Positions 19,389-29,103 of a DNA stretch of 64,000 nt are shown piece by piece; positions within the stretch are counted from its first letter, which is position 1; each line of letters starts with the position of its first letter. Source of the DNA: Paludibacteraceae bacterium (GTDB lineage Bacteria > Bacteroidota > Bacteroidia > Bacteroidales > Paludibacteraceae); the NCBI GenBank assembly GCA_017444615.1, contig JAFSWF010000071.1, positions 34,788 through 98,787 of the forward strand, given 5' to 3'. Made by a program: the position numbers and the translations under genes. The notes beneath the pieces were generated by a model that worked only from the letters and a program-made list of their open reading frames with translations, searched no databases and was not told the DNA's origin.

Positions 19389-20468
19389 TTATTCATTGCC
19401 TAAACGCATGTATTCGATGGCATTGCGCGCCATGAGTAAAATATTTTCCTGATAACAGTTATTATGCGGGAACGGTGATTTATCATCGGTGGTTTCATAG
19501 ATGGGTGCACCGTTGGCATCCACGCCTACCTGACGGTAGTCTTTCATAGAGAACTCGCATCCACCGTTGCCAACGCAGAGTGCACGGCCTTTATAGTCTG
19601 TATTGCCTTTCTGCAACTCATAGACGTTGAGCTGAGACACCCAGTTGATTTGCGAATCCCACACACCCAGCGGCGTGATACCGTAATAGTCTTTGAGCAG
19701 CGTATAACAGATCTCTGCCTGCCAACTACGACCTGTTATCTCATGGGGGTAATTGAAGAAGAGGCAGTTATGGTTCTCCGACCATCCGGGGCCTTTGACC
19801 ATGAACCCGCGGACATTATTATCGGTAAAGATGGTGATGTCCTTGAAGAGCGGATGGGTGGAATGGTCTTTTTTGAACTTACCCCCTGGGAAGAGTTGTA
19901 CTGCCATGAGCCAATGACCCAAGTCCAGACCTCCTTTTCCGCAGAAACATTCCCAATCATGCGAAGGAGCGGTGTAAGTGCCTTGCGGCAGACGACCGAG
20001 ATTCTCTATATAAAGCACGGCATGAGACCAAAGAATGATGTTGCCTCCGTTTTTATACCACGGTTCGATGAACTGTACGGCATTGAGCGCATCGGCGGGG
20101 ATAGTGGTTACGTCATCGATATTATCCGTTTCAACGTCTCTTATCCAGAACAGAACGCGCAACGAATCGAGCGTGTGCTCTTTGATTTGATTGAAAGGCA
20201 GGAAGAGTGCTTGCGGGAACTGCTGGTGCATCCATAACCAAGCAGTGGCTTCGTCATCATCTCCTTCGTTCACCAATTGCTCCGGAGTGCTGTACAGGCT
20301 GAGGAAAGCAATCTGGTCTTCGCGAGCAAGGGGGATGTGACGCGTAGTGTCTTCTACTGGGTCAGGGTCGGGTACAACGGGTACAGGCACCTCTTCCGGC
20401 TTGCAGGCAACCAGCCAAAAAGCACAGAGGAACAATATACAAAGGACTATGGATTTTATCGTTCTCAT
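19389..20468 (-). CDS. DUF4960-type surface lipoprotein
   Basis: 359 aa. Signal peptide with lipobox FWLVAC (Cys22) followed by a proline/acidic linker (PEEVPVPVVPDPDPVED), then one DUF4960-type domain to the end. The motif WYKNGGNIILWSHAVLYIENLGR corresponds to the NAGGNVxLxxxATRLxxxLGR block of the other copies, but is more diverged. Probable outer-membrane fructan-binding lipoprotein; binding is inferred from family and locus. Its start overlaps the end of the 840-aa GH32 gene by 4 bp. Confidence 0.75.
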   Translation of the reverse strand: MRTIKSIVLCILFLCAFWLVACKPEEVPVPVVPDPDPVEDTTRHIPLAREDQIAFLSLYSTPEQLVNEGDDDEATAWLWMHQQFPQALFLPFNQIKEHTLDSLRVLFWIRDVETDNIDDVTTIPADALNAVQFIEPWYKNGGNIILWSHAVLYIENLGRLPQGTYTAPSHDWECFCGKGGLDLGHWLMAVQLFPGGKFKKDHSTHPLFKDITIFTDNNVRGFMVKGPGWSENHNCLFFNYPHEITGRSWQAEICYTLLKDYYGITPLGVWDSQINWVSQLNVYELQKGNTDYKGRALCVGNGGCEFSMKDYRQVGVDANGAPIYETTDDKSPFPHNNCYQENILLMARNAIEYMRLGNE

Positions 20469-22987
20469 AAGATCATATAGGGTTTCGAATAACGTTCGTG
20501 TGGATTATCGAGGGTAATGATGCAATAGCCTTTGTGATGGATCTCCATTTGACCGTTACCATCTACCGGTTGCGCCTGAACCAGTCGGCCTAAGTTATCA
20601 TAGACGCGGATAATGGAGGGGTAGGAAACGGTGTAGTCCACTATATTGCCTCGCATTGTGAAAGGCGCTGATTCTGCTACCGACTCCGTGTCGGTTGTTT
20701 TAGCATAGTGGGTGATTTCGCCTATGCCATATGCGTACACACCGCGCACATCCGTTTTCTCGCCTTCAACGAAGAACTCACACCCGTTAGCGGTGTAATC
20801 GTATGGGAAGACGCGAATGGAGGTGGCATATTGATCATTGATAAAAATATCCAGAATAGAGTGGTCAAAGAACACATCCAGTTTGCAAACATCTCCTTTT
20901 TCCAGACCGGAAGGAATAACGCTGGTATAGATGCCGTCAAAGACGCCGATATCATTGGCACGACGACCGATGGTGGTCATGTCCACTACCAGACTCTTAT
21001 CCGTTGGGTCTATATAGACTTGCATGCCGCCGTAGTTATTCTTGAGCAGTGTAAAGCCCACTTTAGCCTCTCCTACAGTGAAAGAAGTGCATAACTCGAC
21101 CGAGCGACCCTCTACCGGCGAGAGGTCAATCACCGTGTCAGGTAGCATTTGGCGATAAGGCATTTCTTTCCGTTCAGGCGTACGCATGTCGAAGAGACCC
21201 GAATACGGCGCTTGACAGAATTGTCCGCGGTCGTTGAGGTACCACTCGCGCGGGTAGGAGTATAAGTGCGCATACCCTAATGTATAATTGAGGGTGGTGC
21301 TGGCTTTATCCGGCACAATACCAAGGGCGATGGTCTTGCCGTCTTTTTGGAAGACAGTGGGCGAGAGAAGGCCGAAACCATCCTTTGCCATACCCGGCAG
21401 TTCAACGGTGAGTGGGCCTTGTGTAGGTACAAAATGTCCGCCACCGTCAATCCATCCAATCCAATAGAGGCAGCGCACGCCATAGGAAGTGGACATCGGG
21501 GTGCAGGTGAACACCCATAGCCCATCCCGCAGGTGGGTCACATTAGGCATTTCCCAAAAATGTCCACAGTCGGCCATGGCGTCAACCTGGAAGAACTTAT
21601 CGCCATCGCTGGACCAGCGACCATCCCCTTCGTAGCGATGCAGAGTGATGAAGCCTAATCCACCACCGCCGCAACCGGCAATGATGTAAGGTCTACCATT
21701 AGCACGGAAGAAATAAGGGTCACGGAAATCATCGTCATAGGAGCACCGAATACCTGGTGCCGCATGTTTGTGCCAATACTTGAGTCCCAGGTCTTTAGGC
21801 GAAGCGAACATTAGCTCGCAGTGGCTACCGTCATCGGGGTTTTCAGGATTAAAGGTCTCCATATTACCAATAGCCGAGTACAATGCCCATGGCGCACCGC
21901 CCGTTATCTCATCATCCTGCACGATGCAGCCTGACCAACAACCTTTGATGTCGTATGTTTGGTCAGGCATGAGTGCCACCACTTCTTCACGCCAATGGAA
22001 CAGATCCGGTGAAGAGATATGCCCCCAATGCAAGCGGCACATATAGGGTCCGTTACCATTCTTCTGGAAGAAGAGATGGTAGCGCCCGTCACTATAGGCC
22101 ATACCATGCGATTCATTGGTCCAGCCTTGCGACGGCATACCATGGTATCGCGGGCGACAAACATCATTGGCGTAGGCTTCGATAGGAATATTGAAATTGC
22201 CTTCATTCTGCGGCACATTGGCTGCAATGTCCGGCATCGCCCAAATACCCGTATCAATACGAATCTCATCAATGATGCCGTTGAAATAATTGAGGGCAAA
22301 CATACCTCCCATCACATCCGTGGCGCTCTTGCCAATGAGCAGGGGTTTCTCTCCTACTGTAGCATCATACATACAACCGGTAGATGCCACTTCATTACCA
22401 TTATCGTAGAAATGGATTTCTTGATTATACCCATCGATGGTAGCTACGATGTGATGCCAGTCATTCCACCATAGTTTTTGGTCGCCGCCATCACACGTCA
22501 CTTCCCATCCGGAGGAGTAACAACGGAAGCGATACCGTCCTTGGTTGCTGACTTGGAATACAAAGCCGGTATGTTTCTCATCGTCTATATTTCCAATGAT
22601 GTCAGCATAGAGTTGGTGGTTGGGCGACATAGTGCCTTCAGTCATCATGGGATAGGTCTCTATTGCACACCAGAAACTGATGGTAAGAGTAGAGACAACG
22701 GAGTCTTTCATATTCACGCCCAAGGCATTGTTATGAATGAGATGAGAGAAAGGCACTTCCGCGTATGATGAATACCCATCGGTTCGCAAACCGTTTCCTA
22801 CTGCTGCAGGAATACTGATGGGAGTACGGCTACCATGGACGGTATACCATTCTCCGCTTGTAGTCTCTTGAATCTTGCCATCCACCACTTCCATCGGCAG
22901 GTGAACCTGTGCGGAAAGGTACGAAGGTACTATGTATAAGGTACAAAGTAGTAGAATGGCTATGATATGTAGGTTTGATGCTTTCAT
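20465..22987 (-). CDS. Large GH32-family protein with LamG-like domain and Asp-to-Glu nucleophile site
   Basis: 840 aa. Signal peptide to about residue 26 (no lipobox), a LamG/concanavalin-like domain (about 45-260), a GH32 five-blade region (about 285-560), a C-terminal beta-sandwich (about 600-765) and a tail with IRVYDNLGRLVQAQ resembling a T9SS sorting signal. The nucleophile motif reads GWTNESHGMAY, so the usual Asp is Glu292. FRDP and the acid/base Glu in FWEMPN are kept. GH32 subfamilies with NE instead of ND exist (I recall WMNEPHAP forms), so it may be active with altered chemistry, or be a binding protein. It overlaps the DUF4960 lipoprotein gene downstream. Confidence 0.85.
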   Translation of the reverse strand: MKASNLHIIAILLLCTLYIVPSYLSAQVHLPMEVVDGKIQETTSGEWYTVHGSRTPISIPAAVGNGLRTDGYSSYAEVPFSHLIHNNALGVNMKDSVVSTLTISFWCAIETYPMMTEGTMSPNHQLYADIIGNIDDEKHTGFVFQVSNQGRYRFRCYSSGWEVTCDGGDQKLWWNDWHHIVATIDGYNQEIHFYDNGNEVASTGCMYDATVGEKPLLIGKSATDVMGGMFALNYFNGIIDEIRIDTGIWAMPDIAANVPQNEGNFNIPIEAYANDVCRPRYHGMPSQGWTNESHGMAYSDGRYHLFFQKNGNGPYMCRLHWGHISSPDLFHWREEVVALMPDQTYDIKGCWSGCIVQDDEITGGAPWALYSAIGNMETFNPENPDDGSHCELMFASPKDLGLKYWHKHAAPGIRCSYDDDFRDPYFFRANGRPYIIAGCGGGGLGFITLHRYEGDGRWSSDGDKFFQVDAMADCGHFWEMPNVTHLRDGLWVFTCTPMSTSYGVRCLYWIGWIDGGGHFVPTQGPLTVELPGMAKDGFGLLSPTVFQKDGKTIALGIVPDKASTTLNYTLGYAHLYSYPREWYLNDRGQFCQAPYSGLFDMRTPERKEMPYRQMLPDTVIDLSPVEGRSVELCTSFTVGEAKVGFTLLKNNYGGMQVYIDPTDKSLVVDMTTIGRRANDIGVFDGIYTSVIPSGLEKGDVCKLDVFFDHSILDIFINDQYATSIRVFPYDYTANGCEFFVEGEKTDVRGVYAYGIGEITHYAKTTDTESVAESAPFTMRGNIVDYTVSYPSIIRVYDNLGRLVQAQPVDGNGQMEIHHKGYCIITLDNPHERYSKPYMIL

Positions 22988-22988
22988 A

Positions 22989-24173
22989 TTATTTGCGCAA
23001 ACTTTCCAAAATATTTTCCGTCAATCGCTCTATCTGGTATTGGTAGGTATTGCCATCATCTTTTGCCCACTCATAGCAACCTAATCCCATTGCTACAATG
23101 CGTCCGCGGTACACCTCCGTGGGATCAAAGTCCACGAGACCGATGATGTTGAGGTCGGTGTATTGTCCCCATGTAGCCAATGCGGTCGATTTGGTAGCCA
23201 ATTCCCATCCGCGAATCTTATCGGAACCGGAAGTGAACTTAATCTTGGATAAATCCCATAGGCAGTTATGGTCTTCTCGTACGCCGGCGCTAAGCATCGG
23301 GTAGGAGGTGTACTCATACTCATTGAAATAATCGAGTGTCATTCCTTCGAAGAACGCATGTCCGCGGTGGTCATAGACAGTTTCAGTGCTATAGCCCAAG
23401 CAAGCGTTCATGGTCCACACATCGGCTCCCCAGCCACCATCGCCGGTAGAAACCTGATTAGGACGTTGGTCTTCGGTCAGACGGCCTACGGCGGTTAGCA
23501 GTTGGGTAGCATGGTTCGAGAGGAAGAGGTGTCCACCTTCGCCCATAAAGGCTTTTAGATTAGCGATAAACACAGGATCATTGAATCCGCCGGATAGGTT
23601 CTGCCAGCCCTCTACCATTCCTTTGCGGTCTATGTGAATCCACAAGCACCCTACTTCATCCAAATTAACCTTGTCCAGTTCCCACATGTCAATGAACCGT
23701 CCTCTATTGCTCCGTACATACTCGCGTTCAAACCACTCGGCTGCGGCGCGCTCGTCATCATCCGCTAAATCGCCAATAGAGGGAGCGGACATCACATAAC
23801 CCACATGGATGGGTTTATCATATTGAACGCGCACACGCACAGATACACCTTCGGAAACGATGGAGTCTTTGTACCGTATTTTGACGGTGTAGAGCACATC
23901 CTCATTAGGAGTGACATGGCGCACGGTGTAGGAAGTCATCAACGAGTCTATATTGAGCGGATTCTCGCCGTTTCGCGCTACCTGCATACCGCACATGGTG
24001 CTATCCACATCCATGTCCCAGGTCAGATAAACAGTACGACCTTCGCTGGTGTATTGGAGATTATACACTTTCTTTCGTCCTAAGTTAGCAGGCGGCTCCA
24101 ATTCCACATGCGTACAGGAAGCGAAGAAAACGCTTGTCAAAACAAATAAGATGATTGAACGAAAATGATTCAT
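22989..24173 (-). CDS. Fructan-binding surface lipoprotein (fibronectin-like + DUF4960), SusE-position
   Basis: 394 aa. Lipobox FFASC (Cys20), an N-terminal Ig/fibronectin-like module (about 30-125, YNLQYTSEGRTVYLTWDMD) and a DUF4960-type domain (about 130-394) with FMGEGGHLFLSNHATQLL. It is the first gene after susD and so occupies the surface glycan-binding position held by BT1761 in the B. thetaiotaomicron levan locus. Expected to capture fructan at the cell surface and hand it to the SusCD pair. It lies 1 bp before the GH32 gene. Confidence 0.82.
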   Translation of the reverse strand: MNHFRSIILFVLTSVFFASCTHVELEPPANLGRKKVYNLQYTSEGRTVYLTWDMDVDSTMCGMQVARNGENPLNIDSLMTSYTVRHVTPNEDVLYTVKIRYKDSIVSEGVSVRVRVQYDKPIHVGYVMSAPSIGDLADDDERAAAEWFEREYVRSNRGRFIDMWELDKVNLDEVGCLWIHIDRKGMVEGWQNLSGGFNDPVFIANLKAFMGEGGHLFLSNHATQLLTAVGRLTEDQRPNQVSTGDGGWGADVWTMNACLGYSTETVYDHRGHAFFEGMTLDYFNEYEYTSYPMLSAGVREDHNCLWDLSKIKFTSGSDKIRGWELATKSTALATWGQYTDLNIIGLVDFDPTEVYRGRIVAMGLGCYEWAKDDGNTYQYQIERLTENILESLRK

Positions 24174-24232
24174 AGTATAATTTTTAGTGACAGTGTCACG
24201 TTAAATTGTTAATTCGTTAAACTGTTAAGCTG
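24174..24232. repeat. 8-bp-period spacer between susD and the surface lipoprotein gene
   Basis: Most of this 59-bp junction (about 24203-24238) consists of GTTAAxxT-like units with period 8 that run into the susD stop. No promoter is seen. It belongs with the other short-period spacers in the window. Confidence 0.6.
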
Positions 24233-25885
24233 TTATTTATAGAGCCCGTCTGCTGTGCGTACTTCTTCGATAGGAGTAGGCATATAGACATTCTGTTCAG
24301 AGAGGGAAGCGCCTCTAAGGTAAGAGCGCAGTTCGGATTCAGATTGATAGTATGCATTCATCGTCTCGACGGCAATGCCCCAACGGCAGAGGTCGAACCA
24401 ACGGTGTCCCTCCATGGCCAGTTCTATACGACGCTCCATGCGCACGGCTTTGCGGGCGTAGTCTTGTGTCCAACCGGCAGATGGGTATTCGCCTACCTTG
24501 TAGTTCGTGATCATCGGATTGAGATCAACCGGCGAGTAATACGGATCGATGGAGCGAGCCGCTTTTTCTCGAATCATATTGATGTGCTGGCGCGCAATGT
24601 CCAAGTTCTTATTCTGCTCAATCAGCGCCTCTGCATACAGCAGGATAATATCCGCATAGCGGAGGAAGATGAAATTGAGGTTGCTTGCGCCCCATGGGAA
24701 GCCACGAACCATTTGGTCTGATTCGGGTTCTACGAGCCATTTCTTGCCGCTGAACTCGCCATAGATGTCATAGGCACGGCACCATTTGCGGGTGTACAAG
24801 TGTCCACGGAAAGGCAGACCAATACGAGCGATAGTGAAATCAACACGGGGGTCTGTATTGCCTTTGTAACCGCCATTCATACGGTTAGTACCTCCTTGAG
24901 GTGCTACGGCCGGGTCCAAATACGGCAGACCGTTTGCATCTGTGCGGAAACAATCTGCCAGATCTTGGGAGGCAATGAAGAAATCATCCCCCGTGCCGTA
25001 CAGGTTACCGTCCGAATAAGTTGTATTGAGCAGGTTGGACCAGTTGATTTGACCGAAGTCGCTGGTAACGACGCATTGGAGAGCAATGATGGATTCGTAT
25101 TGGTTGTCAAACTCAATCTTGGACATGTCGGCGAAGTTATTGTAGAGTTGGTACTTGCCGGATTGAATCACCAACGCCGCATATTTCTCTACCATAGGCC
25201 AGTCGCTCAATTGTGCGCTTATCTTCGCCATCAGAGCCGCTGCAGTGTATTTATTGAACCGCGCGGGGGAGAGTGACTCTTCCTCCATTATAAGGAAGGC
25301 TTTTTCCAAATCTTGCTGCAGCATACGCATAATACTATCTTGGGTATAGACGTCATTGCGCACGAAACTCGGGTCCTCTGTATAGGTGAAATAAGGTACA
25401 TGCTTGAAGATACGCACCATGTCGAAATAGTACCAAGCACGTAGAATCATTAACTCACCCCGCATCTGGTCTATATGTGCGATGTTGGATATCTCGTCCA
25501 AAGCTTTCATTGCTTTGTGGACACGCGTGATACCATAGAAATCATTTTTCCATTTATCTTCAAGGCTGACATTATCGCTATTGATGATGCCCACTTCCAA
25601 TTGGTGGATGTTGGCCTCCATTGTGATGGCGCCACCACCTTTATAAGCATCATCTGAACGGACGTCAAAGATCCAGTTGGTACTCGGTCCTGCAAAGGCC
25701 TCGTTATTACCGAAGTAGTGTGCATTCAAACCGGCATATGCCGCTGCCAACAGACCTTCTACGGAGTTATCATCCAACTGATCAGCGGTGAAAGCACCAT
25801 AGGGTTCTTGGTTCAGCAGACTGTCGCAACTGATTAAGGTCAGTGCGGCGAACAAAAATATACAAATTTTGCTTTTCATATTCAT
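24233..25885 (-). CDS. susD: SusD-family glycan-binding lipoprotein (PUL-A)
   Basis: 550 aa. Lipobox LTLISC (Cys20) and the SusD opening DSLLNQEPYGAFTADQ. The TPR-helical core has DKWKNDFYGITRVHKAM and LRAWYYFDMVRIFKHVPYF. The C-terminal RagB/SusD block includes RYADIILLYAEALIEQN and RRIELAMEGHRWFDLCRWG. It acts as the lid on the TonB-dependent SusC barrel in the outer membrane. It lies 13 bp downstream of susC. The specificity for fructan is inferred from the four GH32 enzymes around it. Confidence 0.96.
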   Translation of the reverse strand: MNMKSKICIFLFAALTLISCDSLLNQEPYGAFTADQLDDNSVEGLLAAAYAGLNAHYFGNNEAFAGPSTNWIFDVRSDDAYKGGGAITMEANIHQLEVGIINSDNVSLEDKWKNDFYGITRVHKAMKALDEISNIAHIDQMRGELMILRAWYYFDMVRIFKHVPYFTYTEDPSFVRNDVYTQDSIMRMLQQDLEKAFLIMEEESLSPARFNKYTAAALMAKISAQLSDWPMVEKYAALVIQSGKYQLYNNFADMSKIEFDNQYESIIALQCVVTSDFGQINWSNLLNTTYSDGNLYGTGDDFFIASQDLADCFRTDANGLPYLDPAVAPQGGTNRMNGGYKGNTDPRVDFTIARIGLPFRGHLYTRKWCRAYDIYGEFSGKKWLVEPESDQMVRGFPWGASNLNFIFLRYADIILLYAEALIEQNKNLDIARQHINMIREKAARSIDPYYSPVDLNPMITNYKVGEYPSAGWTQDYARKAVRMERRIELAMEGHRWFDLCRWGIAVETMNAYYQSESELRSYLRGASLSEQNVYMPTPIEEVRTADGLYK

Positions 25886-25898
25886 CTTCGGTTAGGAG

Positions 25899-28800
25899 TT
25901 AAAAACTGAAATTGACGCCCATAGTAAAGTTACGGGAACGTGGGTAAGGTCCGTTATCGATGCGTGCTCCCCAAGTGCCTAATGGCAATTCGGGGTCCAA
26001 ACCGGTATAGCGCGTGATGGTAAAGAGGTTCTCAATCTGGAAATGCACATTGACTGATTGCGCATGAATGGCTTTCACGGCTTTGTTAGGCAGATCGTAT
26101 GCCAGTTTGAGATATTTCATCTTGACGTAACTTCCATCCTCTACGTAATAGGTGGACATTCGCATTTCATTATTGACATCGGTAGCACTGATAGCAGGGA
26201 TGGTGGCATCGGTATTTGCCATGCTCCATGCATTGAGGATGTCCACGCTGCGGTTGGAGCTGCGGTCGCCGTAACTCATGAAGTGCAACTGACGCTTGGT
26301 GGAGTTGATGACATCAAAGCCCATTTCGGAATAGAAGAACATCGACAGGGAGAAACCTTTGTATTTGAAATCAAGATTGAGACCTAACGATACATTGGGG
26401 TTCGGGTCACCGATAATACATTGGTCTTTCTCGTCAATATAACCGTTTCCGTCAATGTCGCGGTAGCGAATACGGCCTAAGCCTTTTCCTTGTTGGTCTG
26501 CATGGTTCGCCACTTCTTCCATTGTACGGAAAAGGCCGTCGGCTACATAACCATAGTACACACCCATCGGTTGACCAACCATCAAGCGCACATCTCCACC
26601 CATCGATTGCGTAAAGTCGTTGAGTTTGACGACGGTATTTTTATAATGTCCTAAGTTCAAGTTTCCGGACCATGTGAAGCCGTTGTAATTAGGGCTATGA
26701 TAATCGACATTCAGTTCCACACCCATATTGCGCATGTCACCTGTATTGGCTACGTAAGATGCACCTTCACCTGCGGTGGATAGTACGGGCGGAACGGTGA
26801 TCATGTCTTTGGTCTCTTTGAGATACCAGTCAAAATTGACGGTGAGCGAATTATTGAAGAATCCCAAGTCCAAACCTACGTTCGTTTGCGTAGTGGTCTC
26901 CCATCGCAGATCCTTATTACCGGTGGAAGCCAATGCAATACCTGCAATCGGGGTCTCATTCGTTCCGTTCAGGTCGTAATAGGCGTTGCCTGCGTAAACG
27001 TAGGTACTATAGGAAGCGTAGTTATTGCTGATAGCCGCGTTACCATTCTGTCCCCAACTTACGCGAATCTTTGCATCGGTGAACCATTGTTGCTGCGGGA
27101 AGAAAGGTTCTGCAGTAAAACGCCAAGCTGCCGAGACTGCAGGGAAAATGCCGGCGTTATTCTCTTTGGCCAAGCGAGAGGTAGCATCGCGACGAAGTGT
27201 GGCACTAATGAGATAGCGGTCCGCATAGTTATAGTCGGCTTTCGCGAAGACGGAAAACAGCGCCCATGTTTGCTTACCACCGCCGTTGGTGGCTGTTGTG
27301 GCATCACCGGCATCGATGGTCATGAAGTGCTCTGTCTCAAAGATGTAAGATTGACGCGAGGCTCCAATTGATTGATATTTATAACTGATAGCCTCTGTAC
27401 CTAACAACGCATTCACATGATGTTTTTCCTTAAACACGTTGGAGTAAGCAATGGTGTTAGTCCAGGTCCAAGTGTCGCCTGTTCCATAGTCACGTCCCAC
27501 TGATGCAATGTCGGAGGGATTAACACGTCTATTGAGGTTATCATTCAGGTATTGAATATGCTCAATACCGATGTTCGTTTTAATGTACAGACCTTTAACC
27601 CACGGATTGACTTCCAAGAAGGCATTTCCAAAGATACGCCAAGAGTCGGAGGAGTTGTTCTTTCCGTTTTCAATGATTTGTACCGGGTTAGCAAGATCTG
27701 AGTTGACGAGTGTCAACGGGCTGGTAAACTTACCATCCAAATCTCGAACAGGAATGGCCGGATGTTGACGCATCGCCAAGAAGGGTATGCCGCCGTCAGA
27801 GTTGGTACCATAGCCGTTACCTTTCCATTTGGCCACCATGAGGTTCTCGCCGCCTTTGACCCATTTGCCGAGTTTGAAATCACTATTAATACGGGCGGTG
27901 AAGCGCTCGTAGTAACTCTCTTTAATCAAACCTTGCTGGTTCATATAGTTGCCGGAGAAATAGAAACCTCCCTTTTGCGTATTAAGGGCCACATTGGCAT
28001 TCACATTGTGGGTCCATGCGGTACGGTACACCTCATCCTGCCAATTGGTGTTGGAAGAGGGCACTTTGTTTTTATCATCCAAATACTGAATTAGGACGGG
28101 TTGTCCGCTCACTTCTGTATAGAAAAGATGCGACGGGATGATGCCTGCGTTTTTATAGGCAGCCCAGTACGCTTGTCCCCATTGGTCAGCGTTGAGCATT
28201 TGGAAGGTGCGAGCTACCGTTTGTGCCGTAGCGGAGTAACCTATATTAACATTCAGTTTTTCGCCTTTAGCATTTTTCGTAGTGATGATTACTACACCAT
28301 TAGACGCGCGCGAACCATATATAGAAGCACTCGCAGCATCCTTGAGGACTTGAATAGACTCAATGTCAGCCGGGTTAAGGGAGTTGAGGTTCTCCGAAGT
28401 GGGCACACCATCAATAATGTACAATGGTTCGCAGGAGTTCATTGTACCCATACCACGAATACGAATACTACTACCGCTTGAACCCGGTGCGGCATCGGAA
28501 ATGATCTGCACGCCGGCTAAACGTCCTTGTAGGGAACTGACCATGTTGGCGTTACTTTCGCTGATGGCAGTATTCATATCCATCACTGCTACCGAACCCG
28601 TCAAATCAGCCTTACGCTGCGTGGTATAACCGGTCACGATCACTTCCTCGAGCACCTCTGCGTCTTCTGCCAAACGAATCTGCAGGTTGGTTCCGGCGGC
28701 TAAGGTCTGTGTTTTATAACCTACATAAGAAACGGAGAGCGTGGCTCCGGCAGCAACGGGTAACGTAAACTTACCATCATAATCGGTGATGGTACCATTT

Positions 28801-28961
28801 TCGGTTCCCACCTCTAAGACAGAAGCGCCAATAATCGGTTCTCCGGTCTCAGCCTCTACTACAAAACCAGTTGCTGTTGTTTGAGCGAGAATTGACATTC
28901 CTCCTACTAACAACAGCATCACGGTGGTTAAAAAAAGTCGTTTTTGTGTCTTCATCTGCAT
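25899..28961 (-). CDS. susC: SusC-family TonB-dependent outer-membrane transporter (PUL-A)
   Basis: 1020 aa. Signal peptide, then a CarboxypepD_reg-like plug extension (TGFVVEAETGEPIIGASVLE, about 30-110), the TonB-box region EEVIVTGYTTQRKADLTGSV, the plug domain with RIRGMGTMNSCEPLYIIDGVP, and the beta-barrel ending in an aromatic residue (NFSF). It imports fructo-oligosaccharides with SusD. An in-frame ATG at 28955 (MKTQKRLF) is an equally likely start. It heads the PUL-A operon and its promoter carries four TGCAACA-type half-sites. Confidence 0.96.
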   Translation of the reverse strand: MQMKTQKRLFLTTVMLLLVGGMSILAQTTATGFVVEAETGEPIIGASVLEVGTENGTITDYDGKFTLPVAAGATLSVSYVGYKTQTLAAGTNLQIRLAEDAEVLEEVIVTGYTTQRKADLTGSVAVMDMNTAISESNANMVSSLQGRLAGVQIISDAAPGSSGSSIRIRGMGTMNSCEPLYIIDGVPTSENLNSLNPADIESIQVLKDAASASIYGSRASNGVVIITTKNAKGEKLNVNIGYSATAQTVARTFQMLNADQWGQAYWAAYKNAGIIPSHLFYTEVSGQPVLIQYLDDKNKVPSSNTNWQDEVYRTAWTHNVNANVALNTQKGGFYFSGNYMNQQGLIKESYYERFTARINSDFKLGKWVKGGENLMVAKWKGNGYGTNSDGGIPFLAMRQHPAIPVRDLDGKFTSPLTLVNSDLANPVQIIENGKNNSSDSWRIFGNAFLEVNPWVKGLYIKTNIGIEHIQYLNDNLNRRVNPSDIASVGRDYGTGDTWTWTNTIAYSNVFKEKHHVNALLGTEAISYKYQSIGASRQSYIFETEHFMTIDAGDATTATNGGGKQTWALFSVFAKADYNYADRYLISATLRRDATSRLAKENNAGIFPAVSAAWRFTAEPFFPQQQWFTDAKIRVSWGQNGNAAISNNYASYSTYVYAGNAYYDLNGTNETPIAGIALASTGNKDLRWETTTQTNVGLDLGFFNNSLTVNFDWYLKETKDMITVPPVLSTAGEGASYVANTGDMRNMGVELNVDYHSPNYNGFTWSGNLNLGHYKNTVVKLNDFTQSMGGDVRLMVGQPMGVYYGYVADGLFRTMEEVANHADQQGKGLGRIRYRDIDGNGYIDEKDQCIIGDPNPNVSLGLNLDFKYKGFSLSMFFYSEMGFDVINSTKRQLHFMSYGDRSSNRSVDILNAWSMANTDATIPAISATDVNNEMRMSTYYVEDGSYVKMKYLKLAYDLPNKAVKAIHAQSVNVHFQIENLFTITRYTGLDPELPLGTWGARIDNGPYPRSRNFTMGVNFSF

Positions 28962-28983
28962 AATAGGGATTGCATTGGTACTG

Positions 28984-29078
28984 CAAAAGTACTACAATCT
29001 ATGCGTACGTGCAAATAAATATGTTGCAAAAAATGCCTTGTTTGTTACACTGCAACAAATCTTACATATTTTGCAACA
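28984..29078 (-). promoter_or_regulatory. susC (PUL-A) promoter with two pairs of TTGCAACA half-sites
   Basis: Minus-strand -7 element TACTTTTG (28984-28991) and -33 TTTG (29012-29015) are 20 bp apart. The half-site TTGCAACA (29022-29029) ends exactly 30 bp upstream of the -7, with a variant GTGTAACA (29043-29050) 21 bp further up. A distal pair in the opposite orientation, TGCAACA on the plus strand, is at 29051-29057 and 29072-29078, again 21 bp apart. Direct repeats two helical turns apart are the usual binding geometry of AraC-type domains. The regulator gene 29104-30582 ends just upstream. Confidence 0.75.
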
Positions 29079-29103
29079 TTTAGCATATTCTATTTGGTGG
29101 ATT

